The notes under the pieces: model-generated | Databases searched by the model: none | What the model saw: the letters and a program-made list of their open reading frames with translations, nothing else | Told to the model about the DNA's origin: nothing | Origin: Sva-07 sp963715825 | GTDB lineage: Bacteria; Actinomycetota; Acidimicrobiia; Acidimicrobiales; Ilumatobacteraceae | DNA length: 64,000 bases | Direction of reading: 5' to 3' | NCBI GenBank assembly: GCA_963715825.1 | Contig: CAVQSI010000018.1 | Span: 1 to 64,000 of the forward strand | Made by a program: the position numbers and the translations under genes | In this document: piece after piece, positions 53,598-62,480 of the stretch | How positions within the stretch are numbered: position 1 is the stretch's first letter | Layout: every line of letters starts with the position of its first letter

Positions 53598-54959
53598 ATG
53601 AACAAGCGATGGCTCAAGCTGGCTGCCGTCCCGATCACCCTGTCACTCGTTGCCGCAGCCTGCGGCAGCGACGACGACAGCGGCTCGGGCAGCTCCGACA
53701 CCACGGCGACCGACGGCACCACTGCCGGCGGCGACATGGACTTCGGTGGCGCAACCGTCACGCTCACCGGCCCCGAACGAGACGATCCTTCGATCGCCTC
53801 GATCAACGACACGCTCAGCGCGTGGGCCGAATCCGTCAACCTGAACGTCGAGTACACCGGCGACGCCGACTGGGAAGCGAACATCAACACCCAGGTCGAG
53901 GGTGGCAACCCGCCCGACATCTCGTTCTTCCCACAGCCGGGCAAGCTCGCCGACTTCGCTCGGGCCGGCAACGTCGTGCCGCTGCCGGACGACGTGAACG
54001 CAACCGTCGACGAGTACTGGGCCGATGGCTACCAGCTCTACGGCAACGTCGATGACGTGCAGTACGGCATCCCCGCCAAGACCGACCTGAAGTCACTCGT
54101 CTGGTACCAGCCCGCAGCGTTCGCCGAGGCCGGCTACGAGGTCCCGGAGACGTTCGACGAGTTCACCGCACTGGTCGAGCAGATGGCCGCCGACGGTGGC
54201 CCGAAGCCGCTGTGCGTCGGAATCGAGTCCGGTCAGGCGACCGGCTGGAGCTACACCGACTGGGTCGAGGACATGGTTCTCCGCCAGGCCGGCGCCGACG
54301 TCTACGACCAGTGGGTCAGCAACGAGATCCCGTTCGACGATCCGCAGATCGTCGAGGCGATGCAGACCGTCGTCGATCTCTGGACCGAGGAGAACGTCTT
54401 CGCAGCGGGTGGCTCGATCGCAGCCACCAACTTCGCCGACAACGGCCAGCCGCTCGTCGACGGCCAGTGCTACATGCACCGTCAGGCGAACTTCTTCGCC
54501 GGACTGTTCCCCGAGGGCACGACCTTCGCCGATCCCGACGACCCGAACGCGGTCGACGTGTTCTACTTCCCGGACATCAACGGCGACAGGCCGGTGTTGA
54601 CCGCTGGCATCTTCGCCGCTGCGTTCAACGACGACCCCGCCACGATGGCCGTGATGGACTACATCGCCACGGCTGACTACGCCGAGACACGTCAGCGGAA
54701 CCAGACCGAAGCCGTCGGCGGCGGCCTGTCCGGCTACCTCTCGGCGGCTCAGGGTCAGGATCCGTCGGTCTATCAGGCGCTCGAGCAGAGCTTCCTCGAG
54801 ATCCTCAACGCTTCGCAGATCGCACGCTTCGATGCGTCCGACCTGATGCCCGCCGATGTGGGCGCCGGAACGTTCTGGACCGAAGGCACCTCGCTCGTCA
54901 ACGGTGACATCACGGCCGAAGAGGCCGCCGCCACCATCCAGGCCTCCTGGCCGAACTGA
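53598..54959 (+). CDS. ABC transporter sugar-binding lipoprotein
   Basis: Extracellular solute receptor of 453 residues. The signal peptide ends in a lipobox (LVAAAC, C22), followed by a Ser/Asp/Thr linker to about residue 50. The mature protein has VNLNVEYTGDADWEANINTQV near 78 and FPQPGKLADFARAGNVVPLPD near 105; the family's KSLVWYQPAAFAEAGYEVP lies near 158. This matches the alpha-glucoside (AglE-like) cluster of family 1 binding proteins. A strong GGGGAGG precedes the ATG. First gene of the importer operon. Confidence 0.9.
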   Translation: MNKRWLKLAAVPITLSLVAAACGSDDDSGSGSSDTTATDGTTAGGDMDFGGATVTLTGPERDDPSIASINDTLSAWAESVNLNVEYTGDADWEANINTQVEGGNPPDISFFPQPGKLADFARAGNVVPLPDDVNATVDEYWADGYQLYGNVDDVQYGIPAKTDLKSLVWYQPAAFAEAGYEVPETFDEFTALVEQMAADGGPKPLCVGIESGQATGWSYTDWVEDMVLRQAGADVYDQWVSNEIPFDDPQIVEAMQTVVDLWTEENVFAAGGSIAATNFADNGQPLVDGQCYMHRQANFFAGLFPEGTTFADPDDPNAVDVFYFPDINGDRPVLTAGIFAAAFNDDPATMAVMDYIATADYAETRQRNQTEAVGGGLSGYLSAAQGQDPSVYQALEQSFLEILNASQIARFDASDLMPADVGAGTFWTEGTSLVNGDITAEEAAATIQASWPN

Positions 54960-55011
54960 GCACCGAACATCTGAAACCTGACCCGGTCACCCGGGTCACG
55001 TAACGCACGCG

Positions 55012-55045
55012 ACGGGGCATCGACACTATGGTGTCGGTGCCCCGT
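55012..55045 (+). terminator. hairpin between binding-protein and permease genes
   Basis: Stem of 15 bp with one mismatch around a 4-base loop, followed by TGCTTTCG, 53 bp after the binding-protein stop codon. In importer operons such a structure often lets the binding protein be made in excess of the permeases; partial termination or 3'-end protection is likely. Confidence 0.6.
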
Positions 55046-55110
55046 TGCTTTCGCCCAATGAACTCCGGGGAACGAACGCCGGGGAACGAAGACCACAGGG
55101 GGGTCACGAC

Positions 55111-57183
55111 GTGGAGACGCTGGAACGCACGAAGTCCGAGGAGAGCGCACCAGGCGGCCAACGGCCCCAATCAGGTGTCACTGCACGAGCGGCATCGCTG
55201 AGCACCAGAGACAAGGTTCGGATCGGGCTCGGCTTCGTGGTCGGGCTGGGCCTCATCTACTGGGCCTTCATCGAACCGAAGATTCGCACGACGGCCGTCA
55301 CGGTCCTGATCGCCGTCGCCGCCAGCGCAGGGCTCTGGATTGGCGCCAACCTGCTGTTCGACCTGGTACGTCCGAAGTGGTTGACGTTCAACACGATCGT
55401 CTTCGGCATCGTCGGCGCCGTGCTCGGAATCACGCTGCACGGCAACCTGATCACCATCGGATCCGGAACCGGATTTCTGACCTGGGTCGTCGGACCGCTC
55501 GCCGGGGCGGCCGCATTCGGTGCCCTTGGAGCGTCCCTCGCACGTACCGACGACCCCTCACGCCGGCGAGCGATCGCCATCGGCGGGAGCGCTGCGATCG
55601 GGCTCGTCATCGGGCTGGTGATCCGCGACGCCTACCAGCCCGGGCTCGACCCGGTCGCCATCGTCGGGTACACGATCGTCGTCGCCGCCCTGGGCGCCGG
55701 CTGGAGCCGCTTGCGCGGTCACCACCCGCTCGGCGGCGCGCTCATCGGTGGCGCCCTCGGGTGGGTGCTCGGGGCGTGGGGCGCCGCCACGCTCGGCGAT
55801 GGCTCACCGATCACGTCGGTGATCGCCTCGCTGGTTCCCGCCGTCCTCATCGGGGTCCGGCTCGGGATGAGCACGAACCCCGACCTCCCGCGCCGTTCCC
55901 GGATCGAGAACGGGTCACGAGCGATCATCTTCCTCGGTCCTGCACTGCTGTTCATCATGGTCATGCTCGTCATCCCGGCGATCCGAACGGCCTATCTGTC
56001 GTTGTTCGACCGCGACTCCGTGGAGTTCGTCGGGCTCGAGAACTACGGATCGATCTTCACCGACAAGTCCAGCCTCGATCTCGACAACTGGACCAACATG
56101 TTCACGAGCATCCCGTTCCTGATCGGGGTGGCGGTCCTCGGCATCGCCGTCGTCGTCGGGGTGGTCATGAAGCGTCGGACCGGTCGCGCCGTCGAGGTCG
56201 GCAACCCGACAGTGGCTCCGTTGGTCTTCGGGCTGCTGCTCGTCTCCTTCGGTGCGTTCACGGCGATGCGCGGCACCCTGATCAACAACCTCTGGTGGGT
56301 CGTCGTCGTCACCTTCGCCTCGACCGCGCTCGGCTTGGCGATCGCCGTGCTCGCCGACCAGCGAGGCGGCGAACGCGTCGCCAAGTCGATCATCTTCATG
56401 CCGATGGCGATCTCCCTCGTCGGTGCCTCGATCATCTGGCGGTTCGTGTACACCGCCCGTGACACGTCGACGGAGCAGACGGGCGTGCTCAATGCACTGT
56501 GGATCGGCCTCGGTCGGCTCTCGACCGGATCGGGACTCCCGACACTGATCGCCACGATCTTCCTGGCGCTCGTACTCATCGGCCTGTTCATGGTGATGGC
56601 ACGGATGTTGGTCAGATACGGACCCGCGAGGGCGGTGGTGCCAGGGATCGCCATCGTGCTCGTCGGTTGGTTCTTCATCCGGTTCACCGGGATCATCGGC
56701 GGTGGTGTCGGTGGCTTCCAGACCCTCCCCAACGGCGAGGTCGTCGGTCAAACGGTCTTCTTCGTCCAGGAGACGCCGTACAACAACTTCTGGCTCATGG
56801 TCGTCATGATCTGGATCCAGACCGGCTTCTCGATGGTGATCCTCTCGGCAGCCATCAAGGCCGTGCCCACCGAACTCATCGAAGCCGCCAAGATCGACGG
56901 GGCAACCACCAGCCAGGTGTTCTGGCGGGTGACGCTCCCACAGATCGCCACGACCATCGGTGTCGTGGTCACCACCCTGATCGTCGGGGTCATGAAGGTC
57001 TACGACATCGTGAAGGTGATGACCAACGGCCAGTTCGGATCACAGGTGCTGGCCAACCAGATGTTCCAGGAGGCCTTCGGGTTCACGAACAAGGGCAAGG
57101 GTGCGGCGCTGGCGATCCTGATCTTCCTCGCCGTGCTTCCGATCATGATCTACAACATCCGGCGCATGCAGAAGGAGAACTGA
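55111..57183 (+). CDS. sugar ABC transporter permease, unusually long
   Basis: A 690-residue membrane protein (typical family length 290-330). The C-terminal part has the ATPase-docking EAA loop (ELIEAAKIDGATTSQVFWRVTLPQI, about residues 590-615). Residues 30-250 form an extra membrane domain with about seven glycine-rich helices. The canonical permease begins near 265 (RAIIFLGPALLFIMVMLVIPAI), and a second insertion of about 50 residues lies between 345 and 400. GTG start at 55111 has AGGGGGG upstream; a longer ORF begins at 55045. The extra domain is intact, with no frame break. Confidence 0.85.
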   Translation: METLERTKSEESAPGGQRPQSGVTARAASLSTRDKVRIGLGFVVGLGLIYWAFIEPKIRTTAVTVLIAVAASAGLWIGANLLFDLVRPKWLTFNTIVFGIVGAVLGITLHGNLITIGSGTGFLTWVVGPLAGAAAFGALGASLARTDDPSRRRAIAIGGSAAIGLVIGLVIRDAYQPGLDPVAIVGYTIVVAALGAGWSRLRGHHPLGGALIGGALGWVLGAWGAATLGDGSPITSVIASLVPAVLIGVRLGMSTNPDLPRRSRIENGSRAIIFLGPALLFIMVMLVIPAIRTAYLSLFDRDSVEFVGLENYGSIFTDKSSLDLDNWTNMFTSIPFLIGVAVLGIAVVVGVVMKRRTGRAVEVGNPTVAPLVFGLLLVSFGAFTAMRGTLINNLWWVVVVTFASTALGLAIAVLADQRGGERVAKSIIFMPMAISLVGASIIWRFVYTARDTSTEQTGVLNALWIGLGRLSTGSGLPTLIATIFLALVLIGLFMVMARMLVRYGPARAVVPGIAIVLVGWFFIRFTGIIGGGVGGFQTLPNGEVVGQTVFFVQETPYNNFWLMVVMIWIQTGFSMVILSAAIKAVPTELIEAAKIDGATTSQVFWRVTLPQIATTIGVVVTTLIVGVMKVYDIVKVMTNGQFGSQVLANQMFQEAFGFTNKGKGAALAILIFLAVLPIMIYNIRRMQKEN

Positions 57184-57186
57184 GCA

Positions 57187-58152
57187 GTGAGTACCACAAC
57201 CCCAGTCCAGTCCTCCACCAGCGGCCAACCGGCCGGCAAGAAGTCGCCGAGCATCATCGACCGCACCTACAACTTCCTGCGGTCGATCCCGACGGGGATC
57301 CTGTGGCTCCTCGTCATCGTCTGGAGCATCCCGACCCTCGGTCTGCTCGTCAACTCGTTCCGCTCACGCGACGGCCAGCGCAACACCGGCTGGTGGAGGG
57401 TCGTGCCGAGCGAACTGACGCTGGACAACTACGACCAGATCTTCAGCGCCCGCGCCGGCCTCGGTCGATCGCTGCTGAACTCGGCGGCGATCGCGATCCC
57501 TGCCACCATCATTCCGATCGCCATCGCCGCGTTCGCTGCGTACGGGTTCGCGTGGATCGACTTCAAGGGACGCAAGCCGCTGTTCATCGGGACGGTCGCC
57601 CTGCTGGCGATCCCGCTCCAGGTCGCCCTCATCCCGCTGCTGCAGCTGTTCGTCAGCGGAGCGAGCGTCACCCTGCCGTTCCTCGACAAGACGATGGTGC
57701 TGATCCCGGACTTCGGACTGGCAGGAACCACCACATCGGCCTGGCTGACCCACACCGGGTTCGCGATGCCCTTTGCGATCTTCCTGCTCCACAACTACAT
57801 CAGTGGCCTTCCGAAAGACCTGTTCGAGGCGGCGCGCATCGACGGCGCCAACCACTTCACGATCTTCTGGCGCCTCGTGCTGCCGCTGTCGGTCCCCGTG
57901 CTCGCGGCGTTCGCGATCTTCCAGTTCCTCTGGACCTGGAACGATTACCTGATCGCCAACACGATGATCGGCGCGAATGCCAGCCAACAGCCAACCACGA
58001 TCGTCATTGCGAACCTGGCCGGCGACTTCGGGCGAAACGAGAACATCCTGCCTGCGGGAGCGTTCGTCCAGGCCTTCATCCCGCTGATCGTGTTCTTCTC
58101 GCTCCAGCGCTACTTCGTGCGCGGGATCCTCGCCGGATCGGTGAAGGGCTGA
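57187..58152 (+). CDS. sugar ABC transporter permease (second)
   Basis: A 321-residue permease with six membrane helices. The docking loop is FEAARIDGANHFTIFWRLVLPL at about residue 210-232; PTLGLLVNSFRSRDGQRNTGWW (about 50-72) is the characteristic first periplasmic loop of the MalG/AglG class. GTG start at 57187, 3 bp after the first permease stop, so translation is coupled. Works with the long permease and the MsmK-type ATPase encoded at 61212-62384. Confidence 0.9.
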   Translation: MSTTTPVQSSTSGQPAGKKSPSIIDRTYNFLRSIPTGILWLLVIVWSIPTLGLLVNSFRSRDGQRNTGWWRVVPSELTLDNYDQIFSARAGLGRSLLNSAAIAIPATIIPIAIAAFAAYGFAWIDFKGRKPLFIGTVALLAIPLQVALIPLLQLFVSGASVTLPFLDKTMVLIPDFGLAGTTTSAWLTHTGFAMPFAIFLLHNYISGLPKDLFEAARIDGANHFTIFWRLVLPLSVPVLAAFAIFQFLWTWNDYLIANTMIGANASQQPTTIVIANLAGDFGRNENILPAGAFVQAFIPLIVFFSLQRYFVRGILAGSVKG

Positions 58153-58192
58153 CCGACGCCCGGTCCCCAACGATGCGTCGATCAGCGGCTAC

Positions 58193-58198
58193 TAGGTT
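58193..58198 (+). promoter_or_regulatory. candidate -10 element before the aldo/keto reductase gene (leaderless)
   Basis: TAGGTT six bases before GTG 58205, without a ribosome binding site. Suggests that the reductase-monooxygenase pair can be transcribed separately from the importer. Confidence 0.5.
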
Positions 58199-58204
58199 GA
58201 TCAC

Positions 58205-59104
58205 GTGAACCTCGTCCAGACCCAGCCACGCTCACTCGGATCGCTGCCGCCGGTCGGCCCACTGTCGTTCGGCCTGTGGCGCTACACGAACCCCGACGTC
58301 GCCACGGCCCAGTCACTGCTCGAGACCGCCCTCGACGCCGGGATGAACCTCGTCGACAATGCCGACGTGTACGGGTTCGACTGGGGCGGCACGGGCTTCG
58401 GGCGGGTCGAGGAGATCCTCGGTAGCGTGCTCGCCGTCGCCCCGACGCTGCGAGACCGGATGGTCCTCGCCACCAAGGGCGGGATCATGCCACCGATCCC
58501 CTACGACTCGTCGCCCACCTCCCTGCGCTCGGCGTGCGAGGCGTCGCTGCACCGCATGGGCGTCGAGACGATCGACCTCTACCAGATTCACCGTCCCGAC
58601 CTGCTCGCTCACCCGGCCGACGTGGCCGCCACACTCACCGCGCTGCGCGACGAAGGCAAGATCCGCGAGGTCGGCGTGTCGAACCACACGCCCGCTCAGG
58701 TGGCCGCGCTCGCTGCGCACCTGCCGTTCGCGATCGCCGCCAACCAGCCCGAGTTCTCGGCACTGCATCTCGACCCGATGCGCGACGGTACCTTCGACGC
58801 CTGCATGGCCACCGGAACCGCTGCGCTCGCCTGGAGTCCGCTGGGCGGTGGCCGCCTCGCCACCGGCGCCGACGTCCGGCCCGAACTGCTCGAGGTGCTC
58901 GACGGGCTCGCCACACGCGAGGGCGTCGATCGGGCCGCCATCGCCATCGCCTTCGTGCTGGCGCACCCAGCCGCACCGGTGGCGATCATCGGCTCCCAGA
59001 ACCCCGACCGGATCGCGGGCACCACCCGGGCCCTGGACGTCGAACTCACACGCGCCGACGTCTACGCCATCATCCAGGCATCCGAAGGAGTACCTCTGCC
59101 ATGA
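58205..59104 (+). CDS. aldo/keto reductase (SmoB-like candidate)
   Basis: A 299-residue NAD(P)H-dependent TIM-barrel oxidoreductase. The catalytic tetrad is visible: D51 and Y56 (VDNADVYG), K91 (LATKGG) and H129 (YQIHRPD). The C-terminal AWSPLGGGRLATG and IIGSQNPDRIAGT segments bind the cofactor. Its stop overlaps the start of the SsuD-like monooxygenase gene by four bases, so the two proteins are made together. In the sulfo-SMO pathway an aldo/keto reductase (SmoB) reduces the aldehyde that a flavin monooxygenase releases. By analogy this one may do the same, but this is inference. Confidence 0.85.
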   Translation: MNLVQTQPRSLGSLPPVGPLSFGLWRYTNPDVATAQSLLETALDAGMNLVDNADVYGFDWGGTGFGRVEEILGSVLAVAPTLRDRMVLATKGGIMPPIPYDSSPTSLRSACEASLHRMGVETIDLYQIHRPDLLAHPADVAATLTALRDEGKIREVGVSNHTPAQVAALAAHLPFAIAANQPEFSALHLDPMRDGTFDACMATGTAALAWSPLGGGRLATGADVRPELLEVLDGLATREGVDRAAIAIAFVLAHPAAPVAIIGSQNPDRIAGTTRALDVELTRADVYAIIQASEGVPLP

Positions 59105-60195
59105 GCAGCATCGACCGCCCCGACATCCCCGAGATCTCGTGGTTCAGCGCCCTGTGCGACGACGACTACGAGTTCCTCGGCGTCCCCGACCCGGCACTGG
59201 CGAGCAGTTGGATGCACTGTTCCGACATCGTCGGCACCGCCGACCGCAACGGCTTCGACAACGTCCTGCTGCCGTCGGGCTACACGCTCGGCATCGACTC
59301 GACCGCGTTCGCCGCGGCGATCGCCACGCACACCGAGCAGATCAACCTGCTGCTCGCCGTCCGCATGGGCGAGATGTGGCTCCCGCAGCTCGCCCGCCAG
59401 CTCGCCTCGATCGACCAGTTCGCGAACGGTCGACTGTGCATCAACATCATCTCCTCCGACATCCCCGGCGAGGAACTCGACTCGACCCCGCGGTACCAGC
59501 GAACGCGCGAGTGGATGCAGGTGCTGCGCCAACTGCTCGACGGGGAGTCGATCGACTTCCACGGCGAGTTCGTCGACCTGACGCTCGACCCTCCCCGAGC
59601 GTCGACAGTCTCCGGGACGTGTCCGCCGATGTACTTCGGGGGCTTCTCCCCCGCCGCGAAGGACGTCGCCGCGGCCGAAGCCGATGTGTTTCTCACCTGG
59701 CCCGACACCGTGTCGAGCGTGGCCGCCACGGTCGACGAGATGACCGCGCTCGCCCGCGACCGCTACGACCGCTCACTCGTCTACGGACTGCGCGCCCACA
59801 TGATCGTCAGGGAGACCGAGGCCGAGGCACGCGCCGCCGCAGAGCGACTCGTGTCACGACTCGACGCCGACACCGGCGAGGCGATCCGCAACAAGTCGCT
59901 CGACGCGGCCTCGGTCGGCGTCCAACGGCAGGCGTCGTTGCGCGAAGCCGCCTCCGACGACGGCTTCGTCGAGGAGGCGCTGTGGACCGGCGTCGGGCGG
60001 GCTCGCAGCGGCGCAGGCGCCGCCATCGTCGGCGATCCCGATCAGGTGGTGGCAAAGATCCGGGCCTACCAGGAGGCCGGCATCGGCGCGTTCATCCTGT
60101 CGGGCTATCCCCACATCGCCGAATGCGACCTGGTCGCCCGGCACGTACTGCCGAACATCGACCACGCCCCACTCAAGCCGCGCTGGACACCCTGA
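59101..60195 (+). CDS. SsuD-like FMNH2-dependent monooxygenase (SmoC-like candidate)
   Basis: A 364-residue luciferase-fold flavin monooxygenase. R231 and H233 (YGLRAHMIVRET), R302 (VGRARSGAGAAIVGD) and Y336 (FILSGYPH) align with the substrate-site residues R226, H228, R297 and Y331 of E. coli alkanesulfonate monooxygenase. The cysteine at SsuD position 54 is not conserved (here SGYTLGIDS). The enzyme should cut a C-S bond, giving sulfite and an aldehyde, and needs reduced FMN from a reductase not found nearby. Coupled to the aldo/keto reductase; next to a YeiH exporter. Confidence 0.88.
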   Translation: MSSIDRPDIPEISWFSALCDDDYEFLGVPDPALASSWMHCSDIVGTADRNGFDNVLLPSGYTLGIDSTAFAAAIATHTEQINLLLAVRMGEMWLPQLARQLASIDQFANGRLCINIISSDIPGEELDSTPRYQRTREWMQVLRQLLDGESIDFHGEFVDLTLDPPRASTVSGTCPPMYFGGFSPAAKDVAAAEADVFLTWPDTVSSVAATVDEMTALARDRYDRSLVYGLRAHMIVRETEAEARAAAERLVSRLDADTGEAIRNKSLDAASVGVQRQASLREAASDDGFVEEALWTGVGRARSGAGAAIVGDPDQVVAKIRAYQEAGIGAFILSGYPHIAECDLVARHVLPNIDHAPLKPRWTP

Positions 60196-60220
60196 CGTCC
60201 ACCGGGCGTCCGCACCGACG

Positions 60221-61204
60221 ATGAACATCCGAACGTGGTGGCAGGCCGCGGTCCTCATCGCGACGGGCACCATCGCAGCCACGTTGATCGGCGACCTCGA
60301 CGGAGCGCCATCGCCGATCGCGTTGTCGCTGCTGCTCGGCCTGATCGCGTCGCCGTTCATCCATCTCGGTGCGGGCTCCCCGGTGCCGACCATCGGCCGC
60401 TTCGCGCTCCGCACCGGTGTCGTGCTGCTCGGGTTCCGCATCACGCTCGACGACATCGCCGACCTCGGGGTGGCCACGCTTGCGCTGACGATCGTGGTGT
60501 CGCTGGCGGTGCTGTTCTCGACGGTGTGGATCGGCCGACGGGTGGGGCTCGGGCGGAAGCTGTCTGCCCTGCTGGGCATCGGCACGGCCATCTGCGGCGC
60601 TTCCGCAGTTGCGGCGGCCGGCACCACGATCGAGTCGAAGCAGGAGGACACCGCGTACGCAATCGCCACGGTCACGCTGATCGGCACGATCGCGACGTTC
60701 GCCCTGCCCGCCGTCGGACCCTGGATCGGTCTGGACGATCGCGACCTCGGGATCTGGATCGGGATGATGGTGCACGACGTCGGCCAGGTCGTCGCGGCGT
60801 CGACCACCGTCGGCGACGTGGCACTCACGTCGGCCATCCCGGTGAAGCTCGTGCGGGTGCTGCTCCTCGTCCCCGTCCTGGCAATCCTCGCGAACACCAG
60901 CCTGGCGCCTCGCCGCGAGCACTCGGAGCGCCCGACCGCAGTGGCCCGTGTCCGCGGACTCGTTCCCGGATTCGTGGCCCTCTTCATCCTGGCGAGCGTC
61001 ATCAGCTCGACGGGGGTGATCCCCGACGGCGTCGTCGAAGTCGCCTCCGACCTCGAACGGGTGCTGTTCACCGCCGCCCTGTTCGCCATCGGCGTGTCGG
61101 TGCACCTGCCGGCACTGCGGCGGATCGGCCCGCGCCCAGCGATCGTCAGCGCCGCGGTGTGGGTACTGGCGTGCGGCGCGACCGCCGCGATCCTGCGAGC
61201 CTGA
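60221..61204 (+). CDS. YeiH/UPF0324 family putative sulfate/sulfite exporter
   Basis: A 327-residue membrane protein with about ten hydrophobic helices. LLGIGTAICGASAVAA near residue 130, GIWIGMMVHDVGQVVAAS near 190, and RVLLLVPVLA near 210 are the family's conserved segments. YeiH proteins are annotated as putative sulfate exporters; placed directly after an SsuD-like desulfonating enzyme, removal of sulfite or sulfate is a sensible role. Start ATG 60221 is 25 bp after the monooxygenase stop; probably the same transcript. Transport activity is not shown by sequence. Confidence 0.82.
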   Translation: MNIRTWWQAAVLIATGTIAATLIGDLDGAPSPIALSLLLGLIASPFIHLGAGSPVPTIGRFALRTGVVLLGFRITLDDIADLGVATLALTIVVSLAVLFSTVWIGRRVGLGRKLSALLGIGTAICGASAVAAAGTTIESKQEDTAYAIATVTLIGTIATFALPAVGPWIGLDDRDLGIWIGMMVHDVGQVVAASTTVGDVALTSAIPVKLVRVLLLVPVLAILANTSLAPRREHSERPTAVARVRGLVPGFVALFILASVISSTGVIPDGVVEVASDLERVLFTAALFAIGVSVHLPALRRIGPRPAIVSAAVWVLACGATAAILRA

Positions 61205-61211
61205 GCGCCGG

Positions 61212-62384
61212 TCAGGCTTCGATCGACTTGCGCGTGTCGATGTCGAAGAAGTGCATGTTCTCGGTCGAGACCGCGATCCGGATCTCCTGGCCCATCCGGG
61301 CTGTCGAGCGAGGATTGAAGCGGCCCACCGCGTTGGCGTGGCCGGAGCCGGCCTTCTCCTCGACCGCGTCGGGATCGCCGGATTCGATCTTGGGTGCGTC
61401 GACGTGGAAGTGCGCCATGATCTCCGAACCGAGCGCTTCGAGCAGTGTCACCTTCGACGTGATCCACTGGGACTCGGGAACTTCGGGCGCGAACTCGGCG
61501 TCCTCGTAGTCCTCGGGACGAATCCCGACGATCACCTTGCGACCGTCGTACTCCCGGAGTCCGGGGTACTTGACGAGGCACTCCGCCGACAGTGCGAGGA
61601 CGTGGGAGCCGAGCGCGATGGTGCCGACGTCGCCGGAGAGCCTGACCTGCGCCTCGAAGAGGTTCATCGACGGCGAGCCGATGAAGGCAGCGACGAACAC
61701 GTTGACCGGGTGGTCATAGAGGTTCTGGGGAGTGTCGACCTGCTGGAGGTAGCCGTCCTTGAGCACGGCAACGCGGTCGCCCATGGTCATGGCTTCGATC
61801 TGGTCGTGGGTGACGTACACGGTGGTGACGGCGAGCTCACGCTGCAGCGCTGCGATCTCGGCGCGCATCTGCACGCGCAGCTTCGCGTCGAGGTTCGACA
61901 GCGGCTCGTCCATCAGGAACGCTGCAGGCTGGCGCACGATCGCGCGACCCATGGCCACGCGCTGGCGCTGGCCACCCGACAGCTGACCCGGCTTGCGATC
62001 GAGGTTGTCTTCGAGCTCGAGGATCGCAGCGGCCTTGCGCACGCGAGTGTCGATCTCGTCCTTGGGCACCTTGGCGAGCTTGAGCGCGAAGCCGATGTTG
62101 TCGTACACACTCATGTGCGGATACAGGGCGTAGTTCTGGAAGACCATGGCGATGTCGCGGTCCTTGGGCTCGACGTCGTTGACGACCTTGTCGCCGATTT
62201 TCATCGTGCCGCCGGAGATGGTCTCGAGCCCGGCGATCATGCGCAGCGCCGTCGACTTGCCGCAACCGGACGGGCCCACGAGCACCAGGAACTCCTTGTC
62301 GGCGATCTCCAGATCGAGGTCGTGGATCGCGTGATAGCCGTTCTCGTAGACCTTGTTGATTCCTTCGAGCTGGACAGTTGCCAT
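61212..62384 (-). CDS. ABC transporter ATPase, MsmK/UgpC type
   Basis: A 390-residue ATPase. Walker A GPSGCGKST (37-45), Q-loop FQNYALYPHM (82-91), signature LSGGQRQR (135-142), Walker B AAFLMDEPLSNLD (154-166), and the C-terminal TOBE region with GIRPEDYEDA near 310 as in MalK/MsmK. It is on the opposite strand to the importer but flanked by the same LacI operator, and is likely the energy unit of that importer (and perhaps others). GAGGAAG precedes the ATG. Convergent with yeiH, seven bases apart. Confidence 0.93.
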   Translation of the reverse strand: MATVQLEGINKVYENGYHAIHDLDLEIADKEFLVLVGPSGCGKSTALRMIAGLETISGGTMKIGDKVVNDVEPKDRDIAMVFQNYALYPHMSVYDNIGFALKLAKVPKDEIDTRVRKAAAILELEDNLDRKPGQLSGGQRQRVAMGRAIVRQPAAFLMDEPLSNLDAKLRVQMRAEIAALQRELAVTTVYVTHDQIEAMTMGDRVAVLKDGYLQQVDTPQNLYDHPVNVFVAAFIGSPSMNLFEAQVRLSGDVGTIALGSHVLALSAECLVKYPGLREYDGRKVIVGIRPEDYEDAEFAPEVPESQWITSKVTLLEALGSEIMAHFHVDAPKIESGDPDAVEEKAGSGHANAVGRFNPRSTARMGQEIRIAVSTENMHFFDIDTRKSIEA

Positions 62385-62466
62385 GTCGGACTTCCTCTCT
62401 GGCTCCGCTGCACGGAGCGTCAGTCGCGTGATCCCCCCGACCACACGGAGTGAAACAATAACCGAG

Positions 62467-62480
62467 TGTAAGCGCTTACG
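62467..62480. promoter_or_regulatory. LacI-type operator upstream of the MsmK-type ATPase gene
   Basis: TGTAAGCGCTTACG, matching the palindromes at 52382 and 53537 at 11 or more of 14 positions. It overlaps the 3' end of the second lacI gene and lies about 85 bp upstream of the ATPase start. Supports shared control of ATPase and importer. Confidence 0.72.
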
